Assembly: GCA_903904835.1 (NCBI GenBank)
Contig: CAIVEI010000128.1
Coordinates: forward strand, 124,001-188,000
Reading direction: 5' to 3'
Length of the DNA: 64,000 nt
DNA from: an uncultured Schlesneria sp.
GTDB lineage: Bacteria; Planctomycetota; Planctomycetia; Planctomycetales; Planctomycetaceae
In this document: piece by piece, positions 38,322-46,954 of the stretch
Layout of the letters: each line of letters starts with the position of its first letter
Position numbering within the stretch: the stretch's first letter is position 1
Program-made: the position numbers and the translations under genes
Notes under the pieces: model-generated
The model's database searches: none
What the model saw: only the letters and a program-made list of their open reading frames with translations
What the model was told of the DNA's origin: nothing

Positions 38322-40226
38322 ATGGGCAAAACCTCGAGTGTATTGCTGCGTCTGTTCGCGGTCCTCGGCGTTGCGGCTTTGCTCATTGGCCTTGAGGTGA
38401 TGCGTCTGACTCGTCAGCGGATCGTGGAAAAACGATCCGCGACGAGTCCCGCTTCGACTTCCTCGGGCATCGAATGTCTCGACGCTGCGCCAGCGATCAT
38501 CCGCCAGAGTAAAAATCCCTCCTTCGTCGATGTCACGCGGGCTTCGGGTCTTGATTTTCAGCATGCGGTCGGTCCCTTGGGGACCTATTTCATGCCTGAA
38601 TCTGTCGGGACCGGTGGAGCACTGTTCGACTTCGACGGCGATGGTCGATTGGATCTGTATCTCGTTCAGAGCGGTCGCTCTCCTGGTGTAGATCGTGACG
38701 TTCCCGATTCGGTGCCATTTGAAAGCCGACTTTTCCGACAAGCAGAAAATGGAGTTCTCGTCGATGTGACCCGGACAGCAGGCTTGGGGGGGACCGGCTA
38801 CGGAGTGGGTTGCGCCGTCGCAGATGTTGATAACGACGGCGATCCAGATCTTTATGTGACCCGCTATGATCAGGACAGTTTGTACCTGAATAATGCGGAC
38901 GGGACATTTTCAGATGTCACCCAGTCGTGTGGGATCGTTGAGCATGACTGGGGGACATGCGCTGCCTTCTTTGACTATAACCGCGATGGTCTGCTCGATC
39001 TGATTGTGGTCAATTACACGCACGACCCGACATACGGGCATTCTGTTGCCTGCGGGTTCCGCGAAGGTCTGGTGAGCTACTGCGGGCCACGCAAATTCCA
39101 GCCGACTGTCGATCGATTGTACCGAAATGACGGTTTGCAGACCGATTCCAGCGGTCGGCAGACGGTGAAGTTTACTGACGTGACTGATGTTGCTGGGCTG
39201 AGCGAGACGAAAACATACGGTTTTGGCGTCGTCTGCGCAGATTTCAGTGGTGACGGATGGCCTGACATTTTCGTGGCCAATGACGGGGCAGCAAATCGTC
39301 TCTGGATCAATCAGCAAAATGGCACGTTTCTCGAAGAGGCCACGCAGCGGGGATGTGCGACGAACGCTCACGGAGCGGCCGAGGCGGGGATGGGGGTTGC
39401 GATTGGCGATGTTAATCACGATGAACGCCTTGACCTGATTGTGACTCATCTTTCAGGAGAAAGGGCCACTCTCTATCTCGATAAGGGGGACGGAGTTTTT
39501 GAAGACGCCTCAGATGTCTCCCGGATTGTTCGACCAACCATGCGGCATACAGGCTGGGGAACCGGGCTGATCGATTTCAATCATGATGGGCAATTGGATT
39601 TTGCTGTGACGAACGGCCTGGTGATTCCTTGCCACTCGGGATTCCCGGCCCATGGCGAAGACAAATTTCAAGTTCGTCATGACGTGATTGCAAACCCTGT
39701 TGCTTTCTGGCACGAGTATGCTGACCAGAATCTGCTTTTCTTCGGTGCGGGGCGTGGTCTGTTTAATGAAGCCACGACGCAAGGTGGCGATTTCTGTGCG
39801 GCCGTCGGCTCAGGGCGTGCCTTGATTCACGGTGATCTCGATAACGATGGCGATATCGATCTGATCGTGACGAATTGTGGCGGGCCGGCGAAATTGTACA
39901 GGAATGATTTCACAAAATCAGGAAACTGGCTGATGGTTCGTGCCGTTGATCCCCGCTTCAGGCGCGATGCCTATGGAGCCGAAATCACGTTGTACGCAAA
40001 CGGTGTTCGGTATCTGGCGTGTGTTAACCCGACGTCAAGCTTCCTCGCCAGCAATGATGTTCGAGTTCATTTCGGCTTAGGCGAAACCCCAGCGTATGAA
40101 AAGATTGTCGTCAAATGGCCAGATGGCCCTCTCGAATCGGCAATCGAAGTTTTTGAAGGCGGAAATTCGAATCGACATGTCGAGGTTCGAAGAGGCGACG
40201 GTAAAGCATTGAAAGACATCCGATGA
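38322..40226 (+). CDS. CRTAC1-family protein (membrane-anchored propeller plus ASPIC/UnbV)
   Basis: A 634-residue protein beginning with a single hydrophobic anchor (about 7-28, LLRLFAVLGVAALLIGLEV), without a lipobox. The propeller follows with repeated DxDxDG-type calcium loops (DFDGDGRLDLY near 105, DVDNDGDPDLY near 167, DYNRDGLLDLI near 217, DLDNDGDIDLI near 510), then an ASPIC/UnbV domain near 535-620. The start at 38322 is preferred to 38289. The stop overlaps the start of the next gene by four bases (ATGA), so translation of the two is coupled. Confidence 0.9.
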   Translation: MGKTSSVLLRLFAVLGVAALLIGLEVMRLTRQRIVEKRSATSPASTSSGIECLDAAPAIIRQSKNPSFVDVTRASGLDFQHAVGPLGTYFMPESVGTGGALFDFDGDGRLDLYLVQSGRSPGVDRDVPDSVPFESRLFRQAENGVLVDVTRTAGLGGTGYGVGCAVADVDNDGDPDLYVTRYDQDSLYLNNADGTFSDVTQSCGIVEHDWGTCAAFFDYNRDGLLDLIVVNYTHDPTYGHSVACGFREGLVSYCGPRKFQPTVDRLYRNDGLQTDSSGRQTVKFTDVTDVAGLSETKTYGFGVVCADFSGDGWPDIFVANDGAANRLWINQQNGTFLEEATQRGCATNAHGAAEAGMGVAIGDVNHDERLDLIVTHLSGERATLYLDKGDGVFEDASDVSRIVRPTMRHTGWGTGLIDFNHDGQLDFAVTNGLVIPCHSGFPAHGEDKFQVRHDVIANPVAFWHEYADQNLLFFGAGRGLFNEATTQGGDFCAAVGSGRALIHGDLDNDGDIDLIVTNCGGPAKLYRNDFTKSGNWLMVRAVDPRFRRDAYGAEITLYANGVRYLACVNPTSSFLASNDVRVHFGLGETPAYEKIVVKWPDGPLESAIEVFEGGNSNRHVEVRRGDGKALKDIR

Positions 40227-41599
40227 TTCGATGGCATGACGATTTCAACTCGGGCGACATTGCGTTCCTGTTCCTCGCGATCGTAGTGCAGATCCTGCTC
40301 GCATTGCCTGCCCTGGGGCTGTTTTACCAAGGGATGGCGGATCGCAGCGGCTTACTGACACTGATCCCCAAACTGATCCCTCTGATTGCGCTTATGAGTC
40401 TTACATGGTGCCTATGGGCCTTCAGCCTGGCCTTTGCACCTGGACCAGGAACTGTTCCTGAAATTGATCTCAAAACACCTTCGCCCGTCTTAAACAGTTT
40501 TCAGGAGATGATGGAGATCGGCGACGCAAAAAAAGACGAAACGGCAGCGCACGGACGAGGTGGTTTTTGGGGGGGAGAAAATTTTCTGAATTTCCAAGGC
40601 CAATCGCCGATGTCGGGAGCCCAGCGCCCGGTGTTTCCCAGTCGAAGACCGTTTCATCAGATTCCTATTCTGTTGTTTATGGCTTTACATATGATGTTAT
40701 TTGTCGCTGCGCCGATTCCGCTGTTGCTGCTTCTGGTCGAACGAATCCGGCCTGGTGCAATCCTCTTGTTCGCAATGATTTGGGGCTCGATCGTCTACAC
40801 ACCATTGGCTCATTGGGTTTGGGGAGATGGCTGGCTGGAATCCCTCGGAGTGATCGACAGCGGCGGTGGATTGATCCAGGTCGGTATCGGTTTTTCGGCT
40901 TTGGCGTTTAGCGTTGCCCCTGGAAGAAAGCGGCATGCGCATCCCTCCGACGAATTGGCCACTTACGAGAATTCTCAACGGATTGTAATCGTAAGCCTGG
41001 GTGCTCTGGCCTATTGGGTAGGGACGTCAGTCGTCAATAGTGCGCTTAGCATGCATGCAGACGGACGGGCTGTCGTCACATTTGTGAACAGCTTTCTTGC
41101 CGGAAGTGCTGGAGCACTGTCCGGCATTGTTGCTTCAACTCTTATTCGTGGGCGTGCGGATCAATCGGCGGCGAGCACTGGAGCAATTGCAGGTCTTGTT
41201 GCCGTTGCGACGGGTTGCGGTTTAATGTTGCCGCAATCGAGCCTGATCACCGGTGGTACCGTGGCGGCGATTTGTTGCGTCGTCGCAGAACTGCTTCAAG
41301 TTCAAAGGAAGGATCACGGATACCTGTTTGTGTTTGTGCTTCAGGGGGTCGCGGGCAGTGTAGGCAGTATCCTCGCCAGTGTTTTTGCGACTTCAAGTGT
41401 CGCCGGGTTTCGCTGGGATGGACGGATTATTGAGGGGGCGATCGAAGGCAACTTCAATCAGATCCAAGTGCAACTGATCGGAGTGATGGCCACCGCCGCC
41501 TTGGGATTCGTGGGAACCTTGATCATTCTTTTACTCTTCAATTTACTGTTCCGCGGCAGGATCGTTGCGAATCCGGTTGCGACGACCGTCGCCAATTGA
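40223..41599 (+). CDS. Amt-like membrane protein with both channel histidines replaced by glutamine
   Basis: A 458-residue polytopic protein with about eleven membrane segments, homologous to ammonium transporters. The family landmark PLAHWVWGDGWLESLGVIDSGGG is present near residue 190. In AmtB the channel twin histidines lie in GGTVVHI and GVHGVCG; the corresponding positions here are GGLIQV (near 213) and VLQGVAG (near 373), so both are Gln. Ammonium transport by the usual relay is therefore doubtful; a sensor, channel for another small solute, or inactive scaffold are alternatives. The loop between TM2 and TM3 (about 75-135) is long, glycine/proline-rich. It overlaps the upstream CRTAC1 gene by four bases. 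Confidence 0.82.
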   Translation: MIRWHDDFNSGDIAFLFLAIVVQILLALPALGLFYQGMADRSGLLTLIPKLIPLIALMSLTWCLWAFSLAFAPGPGTVPEIDLKTPSPVLNSFQEMMEIGDAKKDETAAHGRGGFWGGENFLNFQGQSPMSGAQRPVFPSRRPFHQIPILLFMALHMMLFVAAPIPLLLLLVERIRPGAILLFAMIWGSIVYTPLAHWVWGDGWLESLGVIDSGGGLIQVGIGFSALAFSVAPGRKRHAHPSDELATYENSQRIVIVSLGALAYWVGTSVVNSALSMHADGRAVVTFVNSFLAGSAGALSGIVASTLIRGRADQSAASTGAIAGLVAVATGCGLMLPQSSLITGGTVAAICCVVAELLQVQRKDHGYLFVFVLQGVAGSVGSILASVFATSSVAGFRWDGRIIEGAIEGNFNQIQVQLIGVMATAALGFVGTLIILLLFNLLFRGRIVANPVATTVAN

Positions 41600-41894
41600 T
41601 CTGGAAACTTTGGATTAGACTTTTGGTAGTACCCACAACGCGTGGGAAATCGAGATTTGGTTTCCATTGGGCTTGTCGCAATGGGACCAACAACTGCCAG
41701 CTTTACACGTCAACCTGTTGAAGACCGAATACAAGCGGGGCGGGCCCCGGTAAGGTTTCGTTGTGCTGGCTGCTTTTATCGCAATCTGAGACGTGTCTTC
41801 TCGATTGATGAAGAAAAAAAAGAACCCTCGAATCGTGTGGACGATCCGAGGGTTCAAGTTTATTCGTCAACCGACGACTTCACGCGGGAATTGG
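41600..41894. other. Convergent intergenic region
   Basis: Between the rightward Amt-like gene and the leftward DUF1559 gene. It holds the terminator described at 41810-41855 and no gene. Confidence 0.6.
41810..41855 (-). terminator. Intrinsic terminator for the DUF1559 gene
   Basis: Inverted repeat GAACCCTCG (41822-41830) with CGAGGGTTC (41847-41855), extended internally by ATCGT/ACGAT after one mismatch. On the minus strand it is followed by a T-rich TCTTTTTTTCTTC, 40 bases after the DUF1559 stop. Confidence 0.85.
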
Positions 41895-42986
41895 TCAATT
41901 CCCCGTATTGCTTTCGTTACCTGAAACCGAATTCAAAGCTCGCCAAGCATTGAAATCCATGGTATCGTTCAGGAACCGTACTGTTCCATCGGCCATGAGG
42001 AAGTGGGCACCACCAGTATGGAGGCTGTGCGCACCAGGCCAGTTGTTGTTGATTCCAAAGCAAGTGAGATACGTTGGTTGGTAGACATATGGTGCGCCGA
42101 AATTCGTTCCCCCGCTGCCCCAGAATCCGGTATTGGGCGCACTCAAGTTTGCTGTGCCGTCCGCATTTCCTGGATACATCGCACCACCAGCACCGCTGGC
42201 ACCTACAGCAGGACTATCGATTGGAGCAATTGAGTGACCTGCAGCATCACTCGACGTTTGTACGCCGACGAGGCATGGGCGAAACACCGAGTTGTTACCG
42301 CCACCGCGCGCATGTCCGTTTCCATTAACCTGATGGCTTCGGTTGGGGTCATTTGCGTCGAATCCCGTTGTCGTGGTTTCGCCGAGCATGATTGTGTTCG
42401 AAGTTCCATCGGTGATGTCGCTAATTCGTGTATGAACAGTGATTGCAAAAACACCGTTCAGCGTACCACCCGGTCGGTTCCACCAGTCCCAACCTTCTGC
42501 ACCGGAATAATTGGTCCAGCCGAGATTAAAACGATTGCCGGAACCGCCAAAACCTGGATCGGATGGGCATTTAAACGCGGGGAACGAATAGGACGGCAGG
42601 GCCGCGCCGTTAATCATCTGATTCCACGCTGGCTGCGAGAAATTAATCGCGTTGTAGAGTGGTCCCTGATCGATGTACGGCAGAATCATCGTGATCCAAG
42701 TGTAGTTTCTTGGCTGAGGATTGACGGCAACCCCGTTGTTGTATCCGCCCGCTGCATAATGCCAGTAACAGGCTGCAGAAAGTCGTCCGTACGTATCGTG
42801 GTAATTGTGCAGAGCCAAGCCGGCCTGTTTCAGGTTGTTCCGGCACTGTGTTCGGCGTGCGGCTTCGCGCGCCTGTTGTACTGCTGGCAAAAGCAGCGCG
42901 ATCAGCACAGCGATAATCGCGATAACGACCAACAGCTCAATCAAAGTAAATCCACGCCATTTTTTTCTGACCGCAATTTGCTTCAT
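41895..42986 (-). CDS. DUF1559 protein with type IV prepilin-like N-terminus
   Basis: A 363-residue exported protein. After a basic start, RGFTLIELLVVIAIIAVLIALLLPAVQQAR (residues about 11-40) is a prepilin signal with the cleavage Gly before FTLIE, and the C-terminus has the family HxxGxxFLMADGTVRFL element near 325. In between are Asn/Gly-rich segments. Such genes are highly amplified in planctomycete genomes and are thought to be pseudopilins or surface proteins. An AAAGGAG ribosome binding site lies seven bases before the ATG, and an intrinsic terminator follows. Confidence 0.95.
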   Translation of the reverse strand: MKQIAVRKKWRGFTLIELLVVIAIIAVLIALLLPAVQQAREAARRTQCRNNLKQAGLALHNYHDTYGRLSAACYWHYAAGGYNNGVAVNPQPRNYTWITMILPYIDQGPLYNAINFSQPAWNQMINGAALPSYSFPAFKCPSDPGFGGSGNRFNLGWTNYSGAEGWDWWNRPGGTLNGVFAITVHTRISDITDGTSNTIMLGETTTTGFDANDPNRSHQVNGNGHARGGGNNSVFRPCLVGVQTSSDAAGHSIAPIDSPAVGASGAGGAMYPGNADGTANLSAPNTGFWGSGGTNFGAPYVYQPTYLTCFGINNNWPGAHSLHTGGAHFLMADGTVRFLNDTMDFNAWRALNSVSGNESNTGN

Positions 42987-43247
42987 TCACCGCTCCTTTG
43001 AAAAAACGTACAAAACACGAAATAGCCGATCGAAAGATTGATCGGCGAAACTCTTTGTATGTCACCAGAAAAACGAAGCCACACCACAAAACCGAGAGAG
43101 GCCTCACCCGACGTTTTTGATACGGACGAATTTGACTTTGACTGAATCAGCCTAGATTGATGAATTTGATAAAATAGAGTATCGACAAATTCCGATGCAG
43201 TCAAGCAAGTACTCTTTGAAAACTCACACGGAATTCGCGTTGTATTC

Positions 43248-44609
43248 TTATTTCGCCACCCCTGACGGGGAAAAGTTTGCCGGATTTAAGGCGGAAGCCG
43301 ATTCTGGCTCATTGGCGACCTCGCGAAACTGCCGTTCGATTTCCCGACGAACGATTTCATCCGGGTGTTTCAGGTGCATTGCCAGTTCAAGAAAGTGATT
43401 CGCTTGACTAGGCTTACCCAATTGTTGGTAGACGGCGGCAAGTGCAAGATACGCCGAAGCGATATCCGGAGCGGCGTGGATTGCTCGTTGATAGCATTCC
43501 GCCGCCACTTCCAGGTGCCCCTGCCGTTCTTCGATCATCCCCAGCATCGAATTGGCCTCTGCAGCGTCGGCCTTTTTGTCGATCGCTTGCTCAAAGCGAC
43601 GTTTGGCTTCCTGAAATCGACCAACGCTGGCCAGCAATCGCCCCCAAGCGAGATATCCTGTGGATTCGTCTGGAAAACGGGTCACCAGTTGTTGGAACTC
43701 GCGCTGAGACTCGGGTATTTGCCCAAGCTGCCACAAGACGATCGCCAGATTCAATCGGGCCCGCGACAGTTCTGGATGATCGCGAACGACGTTTTGCAGC
43801 ATCTTCGCTGCGGCCGCAAACTGCCCGGCAGCGAGAAGCTGGTCAGCACGTTCCGAAGAGGCCTGACCAGCCAGTTCGAGATCAAATACCTCTTTTAACC
43901 AGGGATCGTTAAGCGAAACTTCTGGCGTCGTCGCTAATTGAGCCGAATTTTCGTAGCCGAGCGCTTCAGTCCAATTCCCTTGTCGGGAGGCAAGGCGGGC
44001 TAGTTCGAGCTTAACGTCTCGACAATAGGGTGCCAAAGTCGAGGCGAGCTTCAAATTCTGTTCTGCAGACGACCATTTGGCTGCGGAAAGATCCAGACGG
44101 GCCAGTGCCAGTCGTGGGGCAGGTTCCTTTGGTTTAAGTTCCGCAGCCGTTTGAAATTCCGCTCGTGCCTCGTCAAGGCGACCAAGTCTTGCCAGGACCT
44201 TACCCAGACGATACCGGACGATCGCCGATTTGTCGTCGACTTTCAGTGTCTCGCGATAAACGGCTTTGCTGGCTTCGAGATCCGACTCCTCGAGCAAGAT
44301 TCCCTGGAGATAGATCCACTTCCCGTCTTGCTTGTCCAGCTTCGACGCGTGCCGAAAGCAAGTCATGGCTTCATTTCCGAAATCATGAGCCATGTAAAGT
44401 TTACCAAGATGCCCCCACGCGGCTGCTGATTTTGGTTGACTGATGACGGCATCTTTTCCGTCCGAACACGCCTTATGAATTGCGGCGGACAGCCCTGTCA
44501 TATTTGGTGACGGTACTGACAAAGCAGGCTGGCAGCCGATCAGAGACGTACCACAAAAAATACCGATCGAAACCAATATCTGCATCAGCGTTTTTCGGTC
44601 GTTCATCAT
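43248..44609 (-). CDS. TPR-repeat lipoprotein
   Basis: A roughly 453-residue exported protein. The signal MMNDRKTLMQILVSIGIFCG ends at the lipobox GTSLIGC, cysteine about residue 26; the longer open frame to 44684 adds 25 residues that do not look like a signal. The rest is about ten tetratricopeptide repeats (for example AWGHLGKLYMAHDFGNEAMTCFRHASKL, then RYRLGKVLARLGRLDEARAEFQTA). TPRs bind partner peptides. It lies beside CRTAC1 and DUF1559 genes, so a scaffold role for those surface proteins is likely but unproved. Confidence 0.88.
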   Translation of the reverse strand: MMNDRKTLMQILVSIGIFCGTSLIGCQPALSVPSPNMTGLSAAIHKACSDGKDAVISQPKSAAAWGHLGKLYMAHDFGNEAMTCFRHASKLDKQDGKWIYLQGILLEESDLEASKAVYRETLKVDDKSAIVRYRLGKVLARLGRLDEARAEFQTAAELKPKEPAPRLALARLDLSAAKWSSAEQNLKLASTLAPYCRDVKLELARLASRQGNWTEALGYENSAQLATTPEVSLNDPWLKEVFDLELAGQASSERADQLLAAGQFAAAAKMLQNVVRDHPELSRARLNLAIVLWQLGQIPESQREFQQLVTRFPDESTGYLAWGRLLASVGRFQEAKRRFEQAIDKKADAAEANSMLGMIEERQGHLEVAAECYQRAIHAAPDIASAYLALAAVYQQLGKPSQANHFLELAMHLKHPDEIVRREIERQFREVANEPESASALNPANFSPSGVAK

Positions 44610-45129
44610 TTTATTGGATGCTACTTGTTGCAACATGGCCGATCGCTCCACCAACATTGTGAAGGATTTTTGTAAATGGCGCAACCGTGATGGGCCAAAT
44701 AATCTGGGTAACGATTTTCTGACGAAAGTTTGGTCTCAAATTTATCTATGTCTCGAAGGGACTACAGCAATTAGCCGTTGGTTGAGCGCAGCGACACCAC
44801 CGGATATCGGGACCAACCAGGTCTTGCATCCTTGAAGGATGCAAGAGACGCTTGTTGTGAATTCAATTCAAGCTTGTCTTCTTCAAAGTTCTCTTTCATC
44901 GCCGAAAAGTTCGTTCGCTCCTTAATTCATTCGGTCATCCCTCCGTGATGATGCAATCATTCGTGACGCAGACCGGTGGCGTCGCTTCGCTCAGCCACGG
45001 GTTAATGGCTTCAAGTCCCTTCGGGACAAAGACACTGGGGCCAGCCTTAGCCAACCGATGTCAATCGTTACCTGCATCGCGCGGCACAGTTTTTTTCCAT
45101 CTGTCCCTGTTTTTTCGATGAACAATCAC
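44610..45129. repeat. Intergenic region with inverted short repeats
   Basis: About 520 bases without a gene. TGAGCGCAGCGACACCACCGG (44783-44803) recurs in opposite orientation, with three mismatches, at 44973-44993; part of the same unit also ends the decayed gene near 34443. An 11-base palindrome (44823-44833 with 44835-44845, CTTGCATCCTT) sits between them, and a GTCCC/GGGAC hairpin lies near 45015-45027. These look like a short dispersed planctomycete repeat; function unknown. Confidence 0.6.
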
Positions 45130-46866
45130 TCATTGAGTTGACGTTCCACGCCGTAATTCTACGGATTGATTAAGTTTCACATCAGTGAATTCTTCAGCGA
45201 TATCCCCGCCACGGAGAGGCCAATGAACCGTGATTCGTTTGACTTCTGTTGCGCCTCCCAGGCCAAAATGAAGTCTGGGATCGTGGTGGCTTAAGTATCC
45301 TGACGAGGGTTGTACGAACTGCGTCCACTTTTGGTCGCCGCACTCGACTGTCACGCGAGCTCCATAGGCATCGCGACAACGTTTTGCATCGATCACACGA
45401 ATCAGCAACCAGGCTCCGTCACGGGGCGCGTCATTTCGGTAGAGTCGAGCAGGCCCATTTGCGGTTGTGACCAGCAGGTCCAGGTCACCATCGTTATCAA
45501 TATCACCGCGAATCAAGCCGCGAGCGACCGAGTTCGTCTCAGTAAACGTCCCCGCAAGTTGCAACTCGTTACGAAAAACGCCTGGTGCAGTCTGCAGGAA
45601 TAATTGATTTGGCTGAGCATAGTCGCTCCAGAAATCTCGTGTCGCCGACGAATCGCGTTGCAGGCCGCCAGGCCGCTTCACGTGACCGTTGACAATCAGC
45701 AAATCAAGCCGACCATCGAGGTTCAGATCGATCGAAGTCACTCCAAAACCTGTCATTGAAATACTGGCGGGGCCGAGACCGGTTTGTGGGGTAATATCGT
45801 AATAAAGTCCCCCCTGCTCTCCCTGCCAAAGCGTATTGCTTTCTCCTCGAAGGTGAGTGATCAAGACATCGAATCGCCCGTCCCGGTTCAAATCATCGAA
45901 CACCACACCCATATTGGCTTCTGCCTGTCCCTGTTGATTGACGGACAGTCCTCGAACGACCGCTTCGTCGCGGAACGTGCCATTTTTCTGCTGAATCCAC
46001 AGGCGGTTCGGTTCCATATCGTTTGCGACCAGAATATCGGGGCGTTCATCGTCATTGAAGTCGGCACACATCACGCCTAAGCCCTTTCCAACAGCACCTG
46101 CCAGCCCACTCACGACGGTGTGATCCTCAAATAACGGTCCCCCCGCCTCCGAAGTGACTCCTTTATTGCGATACAGCCGGTCAACGGTTCCTTTAAACGA
46201 TTGAGGTCCGCAAAAATCTCGACGTCCGCTGCGGTCGTAACAGGGGCTGCCAGGGAAATAGTCAACGTAATTGACGACGACAAGATCAAGCCATCCATCC
46301 CGGTCAAAGTCCACAAAACTGCATGCGGTCGACCAGTTCGGGTCAGAGACACCTGCCGCGGGCGTGTGGTCAATGAACACACCGTTGCCTTTATTAACGA
46401 AGAAACGGTCGTCCCCCGCGTTCGATAAAAAAACATCCAGGTCACCGTCATTGTCGGCATCACCAACGGCGATTCCCATTCCGTAACCTGTGTTCTTCAA
46501 CCCAGACTCTTCAGTGACGTCAACAAAATGCCCGTCCGCTTCCTGCCGAAATAATCGGCTTGTAACCTGGGGGGATGTTGATGACAGGGGATAATCACCC
46601 CCACCAATTAGAAAGATGTCGAGATCGCCATCGCCGTCGTAATCGAACATTCCGCCACCCGACCCCATGATCTGCGGCATTTCAAACGCCTGAATCGAAC
46701 CGCCGTCACGTGAAAATGCCAGTCCAGTCGGCTGGGTGATATCGGTTAGCCAGCTTGCCGAAGCTTGGGACACGCTCGAGGCCGGAGTCTGAGGCAATGA
46801 TTTTCCGTAACACCCAATCGTTGTCATGAGCAGCACGAGAAATATCCGTCGGACTGATTTCTTCAT
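45130..46866 (-). CDS. CRTAC1-family lipoprotein (propeller plus ASPIC/UnbV)
   Basis: A 578-residue exported lipoprotein. The start at 46866 gives MKKSVRRIFLVLLMTTIGC, a clean lipoprotein signal; the longer frame begins at 46917. The propeller loops include DYDGDGDLDIF near 80, DADNDGDLDVF near 134, DFDRDGWLDLV near 185, DINLDGRLDLL-type near 376 and DIDNDGDLDLL near 440, and an ASPIC/UnbV domain ends the protein. It follows the TPR-CRTAC1 gene on the same strand, with about 90 bases between. The closest match in the window is the anchored copy at 38322. Confidence 0.9.
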   Translation of the reverse strand: MKKSVRRIFLVLLMTTIGCYGKSLPQTPASSVSQASASWLTDITQPTGLAFSRDGGSIQAFEMPQIMGSGGGMFDYDGDGDLDIFLIGGGDYPLSSTSPQVTSRLFRQEADGHFVDVTEESGLKNTGYGMGIAVGDADNDGDLDVFLSNAGDDRFFVNKGNGVFIDHTPAAGVSDPNWSTACSFVDFDRDGWLDLVVVNYVDYFPGSPCYDRSGRRDFCGPQSFKGTVDRLYRNKGVTSEAGGPLFEDHTVVSGLAGAVGKGLGVMCADFNDDERPDILVANDMEPNRLWIQQKNGTFRDEAVVRGLSVNQQGQAEANMGVVFDDLNRDGRFDVLITHLRGESNTLWQGEQGGLYYDITPQTGLGPASISMTGFGVTSIDLNLDGRLDLLIVNGHVKRPGGLQRDSSATRDFWSDYAQPNQLFLQTAPGVFRNELQLAGTFTETNSVARGLIRGDIDNDGDLDLLVTTANGPARLYRNDAPRDGAWLLIRVIDAKRCRDAYGARVTVECGDQKWTQFVQPSSGYLSHHDPRLHFGLGGATEVKRITVHWPLRGGDIAEEFTDVKLNQSVELRRGTSTQ

Positions 46867-46954
46867 GTTCGCTGGCATAAACGGTGTTTCGTAATCCGGA
46901 TTGATATTGCTTTTCATCGATTGACGTTCAGAGTTACGGCAATGCGAGATCCAG

